A stretch of DNA of 64,000 bases from Pseudolysobacter antarcticus (GTDB lineage Bacteria > Pseudomonadota > Gammaproteobacteria > Xanthomonadales > Rhodanobacteraceae): assembly GCF_004168365.1 (NCBI RefSeq), contig NZ_CP035704.1:3286001-3350000 (forward strand). The letters run 5' to 3'. Numbering within the stretch: position 1 is the stretch's first letter; every line of letters starts with the position of its first letter. The notes below the pieces were generated by a model. It was not told the origin of the DNA, searched no databases, and was given only the letters and a program-made list of their open reading frames with translations. Both the position numbers and the translations under genes were made by a program. Positions 52,692 through 61,682 of the stretch are shown piece by piece.

Positions 52692-53830
52692 TGCCTTCAC
52701 CAGATGACTTGAAGGCAGATCTCGTGATATCCGCATTGATACTTCCCCGCCTAGAACTCCGCAAATTTCAGCGCGGATTTTCCTTGCTGCCAGGGTTGAT
52801 ACTCAGCATCGTGCTTGCGATTGCCGCGATCTCGCTCGGCAAAGCGCACCTGCTGCAAACCCATGGCATCAGCGCTCTGACACTCGCGATCGTGCTCGGC
52901 ATGCTGATCGGCAATACGTTTTATCCGGCCATCGCGAGCGATGCCGATGCCGGCGTGATATTTGCCAAGCAACGCCTGCTGCGTCTCGGCATCATCCTGT
53001 ATGGTTTCCGGCTGGCCTTTCAGGACATTGCGCGTGTCGGCATCGTTGGTGTGGCGATCGATGTGCTCGTGCTCGGCAGCACCTTCGGCTTGGCTTGGCT
53101 GCTCGGCGTAAAAGTATTCAAGCTCGATCGCACCACCGCGCTACTGATCGGCGCCGGCAGTTCGATTTGCGGTGCCGCCGCGGTCATGGCAACCGAACCG
53201 GTGGTGCGCGGGCGCGCGGATCAGGTGACGGTCGCGGTATCAACCGTGGTGGTGTTCGGCACGCTTGCGATCTTCATCTACCCCGCGCTGTATCAACTCA
53301 ATCAGACGTGGCATTTTTTGTCGGCCGGTCCGACCGTATTCGGCGTGTATGTCGGCTCGACCGTGCATGAAGTGGCGCAGGTCGTGGCGGCGGCGCGCTC
53401 GATCAGCGAGGAAACAGCCAATACCGCGGTCATCGCAAAAATGGTGCGCGTAATGATGCTCGCGCCATTCCTCGTGATTCTGTCTGCGTGGCTGGCGCGA
53501 TCAAGGCAGCGCAATACGCTCGCACAGACCGACCAAGCTGATGCAAAAGCCGCAAATCGCGGCGTCGTGATTCCATGGTTCGCACTGATCTTCGTGCTCG
53601 TGGCCGGCTTCAATTCGCTCGCGTTGCTGCCTGCCAGCGTCGTGGCGACCGTGACCGATATCGATACGTTTCTGCTCACGATGGCGATGGCCGCGCTTGG
53701 CCTGACCACACATCTTTCGGCGATCCGCCGTGCCGGAATCAAACCGCTGTTGCTCGGCGCTCTGCTGTTTTTCTGGCTGATAGTCGGCGGTGCGCTGATC
53801 AATCTTTGCGTGCAAGCGGCATTGCGCTGA
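52673..53830 (+). CDS. YeiH-family putative sulfate exporter 1
   Basis: A 385-residue polytopic protein of the YeiH/Cons_hypoth698 family, with about ten hydrophobic helices. Conserved blocks are GISALTLAIVLGMLIGNTFY, FAKQRLLRLGIILYGFRLAF, LLIGAGSSICGAAAVMATEP and GSTVHEVAQVVAAARSISEE. The GSSICGAAAVMA motif is the family core. YeiH-type proteins are annotated as putative sulfate exporters, but the substrate is not firmly established. ATG 52673 or 52691 are possible starts; the latter sits on the third TCGATAA copy. No ribosome site is evident. A LysR gene diverges. A bidirectional terminator follows at 53888-53919. Confidence 0.88.
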   Translation: MHEFSIMPSPDDLKADLVISALILPRLELRKFQRGFSLLPGLILSIVLAIAAISLGKAHLLQTHGISALTLAIVLGMLIGNTFYPAIASDADAGVIFAKQRLLRLGIILYGFRLAFQDIARVGIVGVAIDVLVLGSTFGLAWLLGVKVFKLDRTTALLIGAGSSICGAAAVMATEPVVRGRADQVTVAVSTVVVFGTLAIFIYPALYQLNQTWHFLSAGPTVFGVYVGSTVHEVAQVVAAARSISEETANTAVIAKMVRVMMLAPFLVILSAWLARSRQRNTLAQTDQADAKAANRGVVIPWFALIFVLVAGFNSLALLPASVVATVTDIDTFLLTMAMAALGLTTHLSAIRRAGIKPLLLGALLFFWLIVGGALINLCVQAALR

Positions 53831-53887
53831 AGCTCGGCGATTGCATCGCGATTTCCATTTAGTCCATCACGAATTTACCAGCACAAA

Positions 53888-53919
53888 AAAAGCCGGAGAA
53901 CCTGCGCTCTCCGACTTTT
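53888..53919. terminator. Bidirectional terminator between YeiH-type gene and porin 2
   Basis: AAAGCCGGAGA and TCTCCGACTTT form a stem with one mismatch around the loop ACCTGCGC, flanked by an A tract before and a T-rich stretch (TTTTATTTT) after. It can therefore terminate both the plus-strand transporter transcript and the minus-strand porin transcript. Confidence 0.8.
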
Positions 53920-53968
53920 ATTTTCATCAATGCAGCGCAATCCGCACTGCATCGAACGAGCGTGTGAC

Positions 53969-55357
53969 TTAGAAGTTGAAGCGACCACCAATGGTTGGAT
54001 CGATCGTGGATGTGTGCAAGTAACCCGACGCCAGACCATCCGATACCTTCGAGAACATCGCACCGGCATATACGTCGAAACGCTTGGTGAACTTGTAGTC
54101 TGCAACCAGCGAGAACGCATTCAGACTGCCGCTACACGATCCAGCGCGCGTATCGGAGCAGTTGGTTTTGACCAATGGATTACCGGTCACACCCTGATAG
54201 CTGTTCTGATCGTAGTGGTAATACGCGCCCGTCAAATCCAGCGCATCGCTGATTTTGTACTTCGCACCGATCCACGAAACTTCCAGAACTTTGTGGATTG
54301 CATAGGCGTTGTTGTTCACAACACTGAATTCGTAACCACCGAGGCCGTTGAAGCCAGCGACCAGCGGATCGGACGGATTTTTGTAGGTGATGTGCTCGTA
54401 GCCGCCGGAAATCTTGAACGGACCGGTGGTGTAGTTGGCGGCAAGCGTAAAGGCGGTGTTGTCGGAAATCGTCGCGGCGAGCGAGTCATGCGGCAAAGTG
54501 GCGAACTGTGCTGCACTCAGCGGAGACGCGCCAATCGCGCCATTCTTTTTGCTATACAGGCCATCGACCGAGAAACCGGCATAGTCGCCACCGATATCGA
54601 ACTGCGTGGTGCTGCCGCCCTGGCCGCCGGTGTCACCGAACTGATACAAGCCAGACACACGAACCGGACCGTTGCTGTAAATGTATTTGATCGAACGATC
54701 CAGACGCGTATTTTCGGTATCACCGCCGCCGGCAGTCGCACCGGAATAACCGATCACCGAGAACGCATACGAACCGCCCTGCGGATCGTATTTGCCGATC
54801 GCATCAGTCAGCAGACCGGTCTGGCGACCGAGCGTGACGGTACCAAAATCCTTCGAGCTCAGGCCGGCATAAGCCGCGCCGTTGAAGATCTGACCAGCGC
54901 GGCCGCCATCGGCGTTGGTGCTCTGGTTATTCAGCGCGCGACCGTTGTTGTTGACGAGCGATTGCAGCGCGTCGGAGATTTTTCCGGACTGCGGGTTGAA
55001 GCCGGTTTCGACCTTGAACACGACCGACAAACCGTCGGCAATCTGTTCGGTACCCTTCAGGCCGACCTTCGACTGGCTCATCGCGTTCGGCGCAATCGAG
55101 GTGATCGACTTGTTGCTGTTCTTCGAAATCAGGTAACCCAGGCCGGTGTAGAAATCGTCGCTGAGCGGCGTGCCGTGGGTCTGGTAAGCCACGCCGATAT
55201 CGACGGTGCCGTAAAGGGTGACGCCGTTCCAGGTCAGGCTGCTATCGTCGGCTGCTTGTGCGGCACCCGCGGTAGCGGCGCTGGCGATCATCGCGGCGAG
55301 CAAGGTTTTCTTGATGGTGCGGCTGGATAACAGCGGTTGTTTCTGGCAGTGGCTCAT
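53969..55357 (-). CDS. General porin 2 (paralogue of porin 1)
   Basis: A 462-residue porin, signal peptide KTLLAAMIASAATAGAAQA|AD. The barrel shows DDSSLTWNGVTLYGTVDIGV, SQSKVGLKGTEQIADGLSVV and DFGTVTLGRQTGLLTDAIGK, and ends TIDPTIGGRFNF. Identity with porin 1 runs through the whole barrel: the YQTHGTPLS, LISKNSNKSIT, GGGDTENTRLD and C-x-x-x-x-x-GSCSGSL segments are shared, so the two arose by duplication. ATG 55357 is preceded by GGGGAAAACC; an upstream extension to 55516 is excluded because it lacks signal character. It is convergent with the YeiH-type transporter and divergent from tilS. Confidence 0.92.
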   Translation of the reverse strand: MSHCQKQPLLSSRTIKKTLLAAMIASAATAGAAQAADDSSLTWNGVTLYGTVDIGVAYQTHGTPLSDDFYTGLGYLISKNSNKSITSIAPNAMSQSKVGLKGTEQIADGLSVVFKVETGFNPQSGKISDALQSLVNNNGRALNNQSTNADGGRAGQIFNGAAYAGLSSKDFGTVTLGRQTGLLTDAIGKYDPQGGSYAFSVIGYSGATAGGGDTENTRLDRSIKYIYSNGPVRVSGLYQFGDTGGQGGSTTQFDIGGDYAGFSVDGLYSKKNGAIGASPLSAAQFATLPHDSLAATISDNTAFTLAANYTTGPFKISGGYEHITYKNPSDPLVAGFNGLGGYEFSVVNNNAYAIHKVLEVSWIGAKYKISDALDLTGAYYHYDQNSYQGVTGNPLVKTNCSDTRAGSCSGSLNAFSLVADYKFTKRFDVYAGAMFSKVSDGLASGYLHTSTIDPTIGGRFNF

Positions 55358-55682
55358 GGTTTTCCCCGTCGAATTGGCTAACAAAAACGCGTCTCGGCCT
55401 TGCCACGACGAGCGAATGTCGCGGCGCACAGGTCGCTCAGGCCGAAGATGGTATGAACTGATTATTACAATCACCTTACAGTGCGCCGAAAACGGTGAAT
55501 TTTCGCGCTGTAACAAATTGGTAAAGCAGCGGCGCGCTTGATCCAGGCTTGTGTCAATCGCACTGCGTGATGTCGGTGCGCGTCATATCCTTGGCGCGGA
55601 TTGCCGCCTTCATGCGCACTTTCATGAAGAAGAATTTCCATCGAAACGTGCTGATTGCAGTCGTCTCTGGCACGATCCGCAC
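55358..55682. other. Divergent intergenic region porin 2 / tilS
   Basis: This 325-base stretch holds both promoters. An inverted repeat (55476-55513) lies about 120 bases before the porin start. The plus-strand frame is open from 55551 but is not a real part of tilS, whose family start is at 55683. I see no RNA gene. Confidence 0.45.
55476..55513. promoter_or_regulatory. Inverted repeat upstream of porin 2
   Basis: TTACAGTGCG (55476-55485) and CGCGCTGTAA (55504-55513) are inverted repeats with one mismatch and an 18-base spacer, 119 bases before the porin 2 ATG. The sequence differs from the repeat before porin 1, so the two porins may answer to different regulators. Confidence 0.35.
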
Positions 55683-57005
55683 ATGAATGAAAACAAGCTG
55701 ATCGCGATCCTGAAACAAGCGCTGGCCGATGCGCCGGGTCATGCCATCGTGGTTGCGCTGAGCGGCGGGCTCGATTCCAGCGTTTTGCTGCACGCGCTCG
55801 CGAACTTGCCCGAAGCGTGCGCGCGCGGCCTGCGCACGGTGCATGTCGATCACGGTCTGCATGCGGATAGTTCGTGCTGGGTGGAGCATTGTCGCGCGCT
55901 CGCGCAATCACTATTGGTGCCGTTCGAGTCAGTCGCGGTTGCAGTGACACGGACCAATGGCGACGGCCTCGAAGCCGCCGCACGCGGCGCGCGCTACGCC
56001 GCACTCGCGCACCAACTCGGTGATGGCGAACTGCTCGCCGTCGCGCAGCATCGCGATGATCAAAGCGAAACCGTGTTGCTCAAACTTATGCGCGGTGCCG
56101 GCCCGGAAGGTCTCGGTGGCATGCGCCCGTTGCGGCCGTTTGCGCGCGGTCAACTTTGGCGACCACTGCTATCGTTGCCGCGCTCTGCGCTGAAAAATTA
56201 CGCCGACACACACGCCATCAACTGGCTGGATGATCCGAGCAATGCCGACGAAACGCTGAGCCGCAACTTCGTCCGCCGCCAGATTCTGCCGCGGCTACGC
56301 CAGCACTGGCGCGAATGCGATACCGCACTGAGCCATACCGCGCAATGGAATCGCAGCGCGGCGGATTTCATCCTCGATCACGCGCGGCGTGCGCTCGCAA
56401 AACTGCGAGGCCTCGATCCGACCACCTTGCGCTGGGCCGAGTGGCTGGACTTGCCGGAGGCGCTGCGCGATCCGGTGCTGCGTTTGTGGTTGCGCGATCT
56501 GCGCTTGGCCGAACCGACTCACGCGCAGGCGCTGGAATTGCAGCGACAACTGCGCGAGGCCGCCGCGCAAAGTCTGCCGTGTGTGCGCTGGAACGGTGTC
56601 GAGATGCGCCGTTATCGCGACCTGCTGTACGCGATGCCGCCGCTGCAGGTTCCGCACGAAGAGTGGCACACCGACTGGTGCGGCGAACGTTTGCGATTGC
56701 CCGCGCATTGCGGTGAGCTGACCTTGGAAAATATTGCGCATAACGCGACAGAGTTGCCGATCTTGCTCGTGCGTTTTCGGCGCGGTGGCGAATCGCTCAA
56801 GCCAGTCGGCAACACGCATACCCGCGAACTGCGGCTGCTGTTTCAGGAGTCCGGCATCACGCCGTGGCAGCGCGGACGCATTCCTCTCGTGTATCACGGC
56901 AAGGTCTTGCTCGCCGTCGGCGATCTGTGGATCAGCGACGCGGGTGCGGAATTTTTTGCCGCGCATCAGCGCCGATTGGTCTGGCAAGTAGCGGATTTTG
57001 CGTGA
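55683..57005 (+). CDS. tilS: tRNA(Ile)-lysidine synthase
   Basis: A 440-residue PP-loop ATPase that adds lysine to cytidine 34 of tRNA-Ile2 so it reads AUA. The PP-loop is VVALSGGLDSSVLLHAL, and the family block HRDDQSETVLLKLMRGAG follows. The middle has the TilS substrate-binding domain (SRNFVRRQILPRLRQHWREC), and the C-terminal domain ends with PWQRGRIPLVYHGKVLLAVG, both characteristic. ATG 55683 aligns with the family N-terminus (NKLIAILKQALADAPGH). xseB starts 75 bases after its stop. The gene is essential in most bacteria with a CAU tRNA-Ile. Confidence 0.95.
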   Translation: MNENKLIAILKQALADAPGHAIVVALSGGLDSSVLLHALANLPEACARGLRTVHVDHGLHADSSCWVEHCRALAQSLLVPFESVAVAVTRTNGDGLEAAARGARYAALAHQLGDGELLAVAQHRDDQSETVLLKLMRGAGPEGLGGMRPLRPFARGQLWRPLLSLPRSALKNYADTHAINWLDDPSNADETLSRNFVRRQILPRLRQHWRECDTALSHTAQWNRSAADFILDHARRALAKLRGLDPTTLRWAEWLDLPEALRDPVLRLWLRDLRLAEPTHAQALELQRQLREAAAQSLPCVRWNGVEMRRYRDLLYAMPPLQVPHEEWHTDWCGERLRLPAHCGELTLENIAHNATELPILLVRFRRGGESLKPVGNTHTRELRLLFQESGITPWQRGRIPLVYHGKVLLAVGDLWISDAGAEFFAAHQRRLVWQVADFA

Positions 57006-57080
57006 GGGTCAACGTAAAAAATGATCGCTGCGCGTTGATTCTGATTGACCGCACCGCGTACACGCGTTAATTTTCGCGGC

Positions 57081-57335
57081 ATGCCTAAAGCCGCCGCCGC
57101 ACAACCTAATCAGATCGCCGAATTCGAGCACTCGCTGGACGAGCTTGAACAACTTGTCGGACGCATGGAACAAGGCGATCTGAGCCTGGATGATTCGCTC
57201 AAGGCTTTCGAGCGTGGCATCGGCCTGTATCGCAATTGCCAGAGCGCACTCGAGCAAGCCGAGCTGCGTGTGAAACTGCTGCTCGATCCCGCCGCCCCCG
57301 AAACCGCGCAGCCTTTTGAACCCGACACGCCCTGA
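57081..57335 (+). CDS. xseB: Exodeoxyribonuclease VII small subunit
   Basis: An 84-residue helical protein: [40 protein letters not shown] and [11 protein letters not shown] are the conserved blocks of XseB. It binds the large XseA subunit to form exonuclease VII, which degrades single-stranded DNA. xseA is not in this window. Its last 20 bases overlap the ispA start (TTG 57316), the same xseB-ispA pairing as in E. coli. ATG 57081 is used; a frame back to 57045 adds non-conserved residues. Confidence 0.95.
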   Translation: MPKAAAAQPNQIAEFEHSLDELEQLVGRMEQGDLSLDDSLKAFERGIGLYRNCQSALEQAELRVKLLLDPAAPETAQPFEPDTP

Positions 57336-58218
57336 TCTCACGCCGGAGTTGTTGCGCCTGAGCGCGCAAGCCGACGCCGTACTCGCGCGTCTGCTACCGG
57401 CCGACACCCAACCACCCGAAGCGCTGCACCGCGCGATGCGTTATGCGTTGCTCGGCGGCGGCAAACGGTTGCGCCCGCTGCTGGTGTATGCCGCCGGTTT
57501 AGCGCTCGGCGGCAGCCTCGAAAAACTCGATGCCGCAGCAGCCGCGGTGGAAATCATCCACGCCTATTCACTCGTGCACGATGATCTGCCGGCAATGGAT
57601 GATGATGATTTGCGGCGTGGTCGACCGACCTGCCATATCGCGTTCGGCGAGGCCACCGCGATTCTCGCCGGCGATGCGTTGCAGGCGCTGGCCTTCGAAG
57701 TTCTCGCACACGATGCGAGCGGACACGAGCCGCTTGCGCATATCGAGATGCTGCGAATTCTGGCCGCGGCGTGCGGCTCGCATGGCATGGCCGGCGGACA
57801 GGCGTTTGATCTCGAAGCGGTCGGCAAAAAACTCTCGCTCGAACAACTCGAGCGCATGCACACGCACAAGACCGGCGCGCTGATTCGCGCCTCGGTGCAA
57901 CTCGGCGCACTCGCCGCTGGCAATCGTGATGAGGCCGTGCGCGCTGCACTCGAACTTTACGGTTATTGCATCGGCCTCGCATTCCAGATTCGCGATGATA
58001 TTCTCGATGTCGAAGGCGATACCGCTATCATCGGCAAACGCCAGGGCGCCGATCAAGCACGCGACAAACCGACCTACCCGGCCCTGCTAGGCCTCGACGA
58101 ATCGCGCCTGCGTTTGCAGCAACTCACCGACCAGGCGCTCGCCGCGATCGCACCGCTCGGCGAGGCCGGAAAACATCTGCACGATCTCGCGCGATTTGTC
58201 GCAGATCGACAATCGTAA
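57316..58218 (+). CDS. ispA: Farnesyl diphosphate synthase
   Basis: A 300-residue trans-prenyltransferase. The first aspartate-rich motif is [18 protein letters not shown], the second [16 protein letters not shown], and the allylic pocket and [14 protein letters not shown] segments match IspA. It condenses DMAPP and two IPP to farnesyl diphosphate for quinones and undecaprenol. The start is TTG at 57316, within xseB by 20 bases; no later ATG keeps the N-terminal helix, so this rare start is probably real. The 20-base overlap implies coupled translation. Next is crcB after 24 bases. Confidence 0.95.
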   Translation: MNPTRPDLTPELLRLSAQADAVLARLLPADTQPPEALHRAMRYALLGGGKRLRPLLVYAAGLALGGSLEKLDAAAAAVEIIHAYSLVHDDLPAMDDDDLRRGRPTCHIAFGEATAILAGDALQALAFEVLAHDASGHEPLAHIEMLRILAAACGSHGMAGGQAFDLEAVGKKLSLEQLERMHTHKTGALIRASVQLGALAAGNRDEAVRAALELYGYCIGLAFQIRDDILDVEGDTAIIGKRQGADQARDKPTYPALLGLDESRLRLQQLTDQALAAIAPLGEAGKHLHDLARFVADRQS

Positions 58219-58242
58219 AGCGCCGTACTCGACGGAAACGAT

Positions 58243-58629
58243 ATGGGATTTCTCGCATTTTTTGCGGTAGCAACCGGCGGCGCCATCGGCACGTTGCTGC
58301 GATGGTTGCTCGCAATCCTGCTCAATCCGTTATTGCCGAACCTGCCGCTCGGCACCTTGGCGGTGAACTTGATCGGCGGTTTGATCATTGGCATCGCGCT
58401 CGGATATTTCACGCAATTTCCGTCACTGCCATCCGAGTTGCGGTTGTTCGTGATCACCGGATTTTGCGGCGGCCTGACGACGTTCTCGGCGTTCTCGGGC
58501 GAAACAGTTTTACTGTTGATGCGTCAGCAATACGGCTGGGCCGCCGCGGTGATTTCGACGCATTTGATCGGATCGCTGAGCATGACTTTTCTCGGTTTCA
58601 TGCTCGTGAAATTCTTGGTCAAGGCGTAG
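58243..58629 (+). CDS. crcB: Fluoride channel CrcB (Fluc)
   Basis: A 128-residue four-helix protein. Signature segments are ATGGAIGTLLRWLLAIL, GTLAVNLIGGLIIGIALGY and VITGFCGGLTTFSAFSGETV, which are the pore and central-sodium-site regions of Fluc channels. It exports fluoride as a dual-topology dimer. I looked for a fluoride riboswitch upstream but the 24-base gap to ispA leaves no room, so the gene is presumably expressed from the ispA transcript. ATG 58243 is the family start. Confidence 0.95.
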   Translation: MGFLAFFAVATGGAIGTLLRWLLAILLNPLLPNLPLGTLAVNLIGGLIIGIALGYFTQFPSLPSELRLFVITGFCGGLTTFSAFSGETVLLLMRQQYGWAAAVISTHLIGSLSMTFLGFMLVKFLVKA

Positions 58630-58668
58630 AACGTCGAGAAACGAATAATCTCGATCCGGCTTTTCGAG

Positions 58669-58890
58669 TTACCTGCCGGCCGCATCGCGGAGGGAGAATT
58701 GCAGACACGAACTCTGCGCCGAAAGATAGCGCTGATGCAGCGCGCATAATCCATCTTGCGCGCGCACCGAGCTGAAGCCCGAACCCATGATGCGCAGGCC
58801 GGGGATATTCGCTTCTAGATGCTGCGAGTGATTCTGGAAATGCGAACAGTCGGCGCATGCGGCGATTCGCGGCGATACACTCGTCGTCAT
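58669..58890 (-). CDS. Small Cys-rich conserved protein
   Basis: A 73-residue soluble protein: IAACADCSHFQNHSQHLEAN, IPGLRIMGSGFSSVRAQDGL and CALHQRYLSAQSSCLQF. The C-x-x-C, later C-x-x-H and C spacing looks like a metal or Fe-S site, and the SVRAQDGLCxxHQRYLSA block resembles a small conserved family I have seen in proteobacteria but cannot name. ATG 58890 is used; the frame is open to 58920 but the extension overlaps the next gene. No strong ribosome site. It sits just downstream of the second YeiH-family gene on the same strand (26 bases), so the two may be co-transcribed. Confidence 0.6.
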   Translation of the reverse strand: MTTSVSPRIAACADCSHFQNHSQHLEANIPGLRIMGSGFSSVRAQDGLCALHQRYLSAQSSCLQFSLRDAAGR

Positions 58891-58916
58891 ATTATTCACT
58901 GCAGAATGCGCCCAAC

Positions 58917-60323
58917 TCACGGTGCCGGATTTCCGAGCTTCGTCCAGAAATCCGCGAACACGATCGCCGACAAAATGTAGCCGAGCAGCAGATTGACCGC
59001 CACACCGATCGTGAAGGCGTAGAACGGTTTTGCCCCGGCGCGCGCGAGGTCACGCAAACGCGTGCTGAGCCCGATGCTCAGAAAACAAAACGTGAACGCC
59101 CACGTACGCAAGCCGACCAGCGGGCCGACCAGATCCAGCGTGAGCGCTTTTTTGTATTGATCGTAGCTGTAGCCTTTTGCGATCAGTGTGATGATCAGTG
59201 ACGCTATAAAAAAGCCGAGCACGAACTTCGGAAAACGTCGCCACACTTCACCGCCGTTCACGCCGGAACGTACACCGGTCGATTCCCAACGTGTCGTAGC
59301 GATGATCGAGAGAATCAGCGCCCACACGCCGATCCAGACATCGCGCCCGATCACTTTCATGAGGGTGAATGCCTGCACGGCTGCTTCCGGCGTGCCGGCG
59401 ATACCGGGCTGTCCGGCGTAACCGCCGTACGTTTGCGCGGCGGCAAAACCGGCGGCATCGGCGAACTCCGACGTGCCGATCCACGCACCCGCAACACCGG
59501 TGGAAAGACCGAGCTGTTTCGATACCAGCGGCAATACAAAAATCATCACGATCGCCCAGAAAATCACCAAGGTGATGGCGATCGGTGCGTCTTCTTTTTT
59601 CGCGCCGACCGCTCCGGCAATCGCGATCGCGCCGGATACGCCGCAGATCGCGCCGCCCGCGCCGAGTGTGGCTGCGAGGCGACGATCCAGACCGAACTTT
59701 ACCGCCGCAAAAAAGATCACGCCGAACGTCACTAGCGAGACGATCGCCGCCTGCGCAATCGCGACCGGGCCGGCCCAGAGAATCAGCGTGAACGGCAATC
59801 CCGCGCCGAGCAGGACGATGCCGGTCTTGACATAAAACTCGACGCGCAAGCCGGTGACAAACCAGTCCGGCAGTCGCACCGTGTTCGCGATCAGCAGACC
59901 GAGCAGCAACGCCACCAGCGGTGGCTCCAGGTTGTAGCGCGAGGCCTGATCCCACGCACCGAGCGTGTAGATCAAGGCCGAGATCACAAACACGATGGCG
60001 AACGCCGGCACGAATTCGGCAAGGCGCAAGCCGAGTGATTTCACGCCGAAACCGAACAACGCGACCCACAGGATCAGCAGCGCGAAATAACGTGCGGCGT
60101 TGGCACCGAGTTGCGCGAACGCCTCGTTCAAGGTCGACCATTTCTGTGGCGTGACCGCGATCCATTTCAGACTCTCGCCCGACTCGAACGCAATCGCCGC
60201 GGCAATCACGAGACCTAGACCGATCCAGATCGCCCACCAGTCTTCCTTGGCGAAAAGCACGCGCCAGCCACGCTCGGCGGCGAGCGGAATCGCACTGGAA
60301 TCGGATGAACGGATATTGGACAT
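58917..60323 (-). CDS. YeiH-family putative sulfate exporter 2 (long form)
   Basis: A 468-residue polytopic protein of the YeiH/Cons_hypoth698 family, about 80 residues longer than the copy at 52673-53830, mainly at the N-terminal end where two extra hydrophobic segments lie (WAIWIGLGLVIAAAIAFESG and YFALLILWVALFGFGVKSLG). The core motif is AATLGAGGAICGVSGAIAIA (GGAICGVSGAIAIA replaces GSSICGAAAVMA). EFADAAGFAAAQTYGGYAGQ and FLSIGLSTRLRDLARAG follow. ATG 60323 gives the natural start. A small Cys protein gene follows. Two family members of different architecture in one window suggest different substrates. Confidence 0.88.
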   Translation of the reverse strand: MSNIRSSDSSAIPLAAERGWRVLFAKEDWWAIWIGLGLVIAAAIAFESGESLKWIAVTPQKWSTLNEAFAQLGANAARYFALLILWVALFGFGVKSLGLRLAEFVPAFAIVFVISALIYTLGAWDQASRYNLEPPLVALLLGLLIANTVRLPDWFVTGLRVEFYVKTGIVLLGAGLPFTLILWAGPVAIAQAAIVSLVTFGVIFFAAVKFGLDRRLAATLGAGGAICGVSGAIAIAGAVGAKKEDAPIAITLVIFWAIVMIFVLPLVSKQLGLSTGVAGAWIGTSEFADAAGFAAAQTYGGYAGQPGIAGTPEAAVQAFTLMKVIGRDVWIGVWALILSIIATTRWESTGVRSGVNGGEVWRRFPKFVLGFFIASLIITLIAKGYSYDQYKKALTLDLVGPLVGLRTWAFTFCFLSIGLSTRLRDLARAGAKPFYAFTIGVAVNLLLGYILSAIVFADFWTKLGNPAP

Positions 60324-60467
60324 TGGGAACCCCTGTTGCTGAAAAATGCCGGCGCAGACTATCGCCCGACGATCAGGCGACTATCGAATACAGCACTATC
60401 TCGCATCGTCCCGCGCTGCAGAAGTAACTTGCGGGAATATGCAAATTTCTGCCGAGTGTGAGGTGGA

Positions 60468-61634
60468 TCACGTCACTGCGGTTTTGGCGATCTGCTCACG
60501 CCTAGGTCGTGCGAATAGGGTTTCGCGCAAGCGCAGGAAAGGCCGCTCAACTGCGTAATGCAGCAAGGCCGCGACGAGCAACGATGCTGCGGCATAGACG
60601 GCGAATGCGAGCAATGTTTGATCCTGCAGCGAAGTACCGAACGTGTTCTCGATGAGTTTGTACACGGCCTTGTGCGTGAGATACAGACTATACGAAACCA
60701 TCGCCAGCCAGCCCGCGCCGGGCATACGAATCCTGCCGAGCCAGCCCTGCGTATCCGCGCCCGCCGCGACCAGCAACATCAAACCGAACGACAGCAGCGG
60801 ATAACCGATCACTGTTGCCAACAAACCGGATCGATCCTGAAAAACGATGATCGATGTGGCGACCACGACGATGCCGAACAGCAGCAGCGCATTCGCGTTT
60901 TGTTGCGCGCGCTGCCACCAGATCGGTCGGTAGATTTTGATCGTCGCCAGCACCACGCCCGCGAGCAAACCGTCGAGCCGCATATACGTCGGATAATAAA
61001 TATCCTCGACGAAATGCTGCCCAAAACGACCATCATCGAGATCACGCAACGGCGCGAGTTCATGCACCCAGACATATCCGCGAAGCAGCATGCCGGCAGC
61101 CACCAGACCGATGCACACGATCACGACTTTTCTCAATGACGGACGCCGCGTCAGCCACCATGCCAGCCACGGAAACACGAGGTAAAAATGTTCCTCGACG
61201 CACAGCGACCACACATGCGAAAACGCCTTGTTATGCTGATAGTCGATCAGGAAATTGACCGTGAAAGTGACGAACTGCCAGGTCGGCTGGATGCCCGGCG
61301 CTTCGCGAAATGCCGGCCAACAGAAGTACAGCGCCAACACCACAAAAAACGCGGGCAATACACGAAAAGCACGACGCAGATAAAAATCCGCAAGCGCCAG
61401 CGGCTGACCGCGACTCAGCGGTTTCAGCAACTGCGATCCGATCAGATATCCGCTGAGCACGAAGAACAGATCGACGCCCATCCAGCCGGAATTTTCGAGC
61501 ACCGAAAAATGTTCGCCGAGCCCGCCGATGATGTAGGAATGGAACAGCATCACCCAGACAATCGCGACGGCGCGCAGCAGATCGAGGCCGGGTAGACGAT
61601 GTGCGGATTTCTCCGTGATGGATTCGGTTTTCAT
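60468..61634 (-). CDS. OafA/YrhL-type membrane acyltransferase
   Basis: A 388-residue integral-membrane acyltransferase 3 family protein with about ten helices. The catalytic histidine region is LDLLRAVAIVWVMLFHSYII, followed by MGVDLFFVLSGYLIGSQLL, LPAFFVVLALYFCWPAF and SLCVEEHFYLVFPWLAWWL. Such enzymes transfer acyl groups onto lipopolysaccharide, O-antigen, peptidoglycan or secreted glycans. ATG 61634 has AGGA just upstream; a frame to 61676 adds residues with no ribosome site. It is 48 bases downstream of the winged-helix regulator on the same strand, so they may share a transcript. The glycan substrate is unknown. Confidence 0.9.
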   Translation of the reverse strand: MKTESITEKSAHRLPGLDLLRAVAIVWVMLFHSYIIGGLGEHFSVLENSGWMGVDLFFVLSGYLIGSQLLKPLSRGQPLALADFYLRRAFRVLPAFFVVLALYFCWPAFREAPGIQPTWQFVTFTVNFLIDYQHNKAFSHVWSLCVEEHFYLVFPWLAWWLTRRPSLRKVVIVCIGLVAAGMLLRGYVWVHELAPLRDLDDGRFGQHFVEDIYYPTYMRLDGLLAGVVLATIKIYRPIWWQRAQQNANALLLFGIVVVATSIIVFQDRSGLLATVIGYPLLSFGLMLLVAAGADTQGWLGRIRMPGAGWLAMVSYSLYLTHKAVYKLIENTFGTSLQDQTLLAFAVYAAASLLVAALLHYAVERPFLRLRETLFARPRREQIAKTAVT

Positions 61635-61682
61635 GCTTCCTGGTCTGCCAAGGTCGTTGTGTAGTTGTTCGCACACGCAGGA

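Noticed and set aside
53930-55330. 466-codon open frame on the plus strand across porin 2
   Set aside because: It lies antisense to a clear porin with signal peptide and C-terminal aromatic residue. Its content is high-Arg and low-complexity, as expected for a shadow of GC-rich coding DNA.
55504-55530. PhoB-box-like sequence upstream of porin 2 (CTGTAACAAATTGGTAA)
   Set aside because: It resembles half-sites of a Pho box, but the match to the direct-repeat consensus is poor and the porin does not look phosphate-selective.
58219-58242. Fluoride riboswitch before crcB
   Set aside because: Only 24 bases separate ispA from crcB, too short for the riboswitch, and no matching fold is visible.
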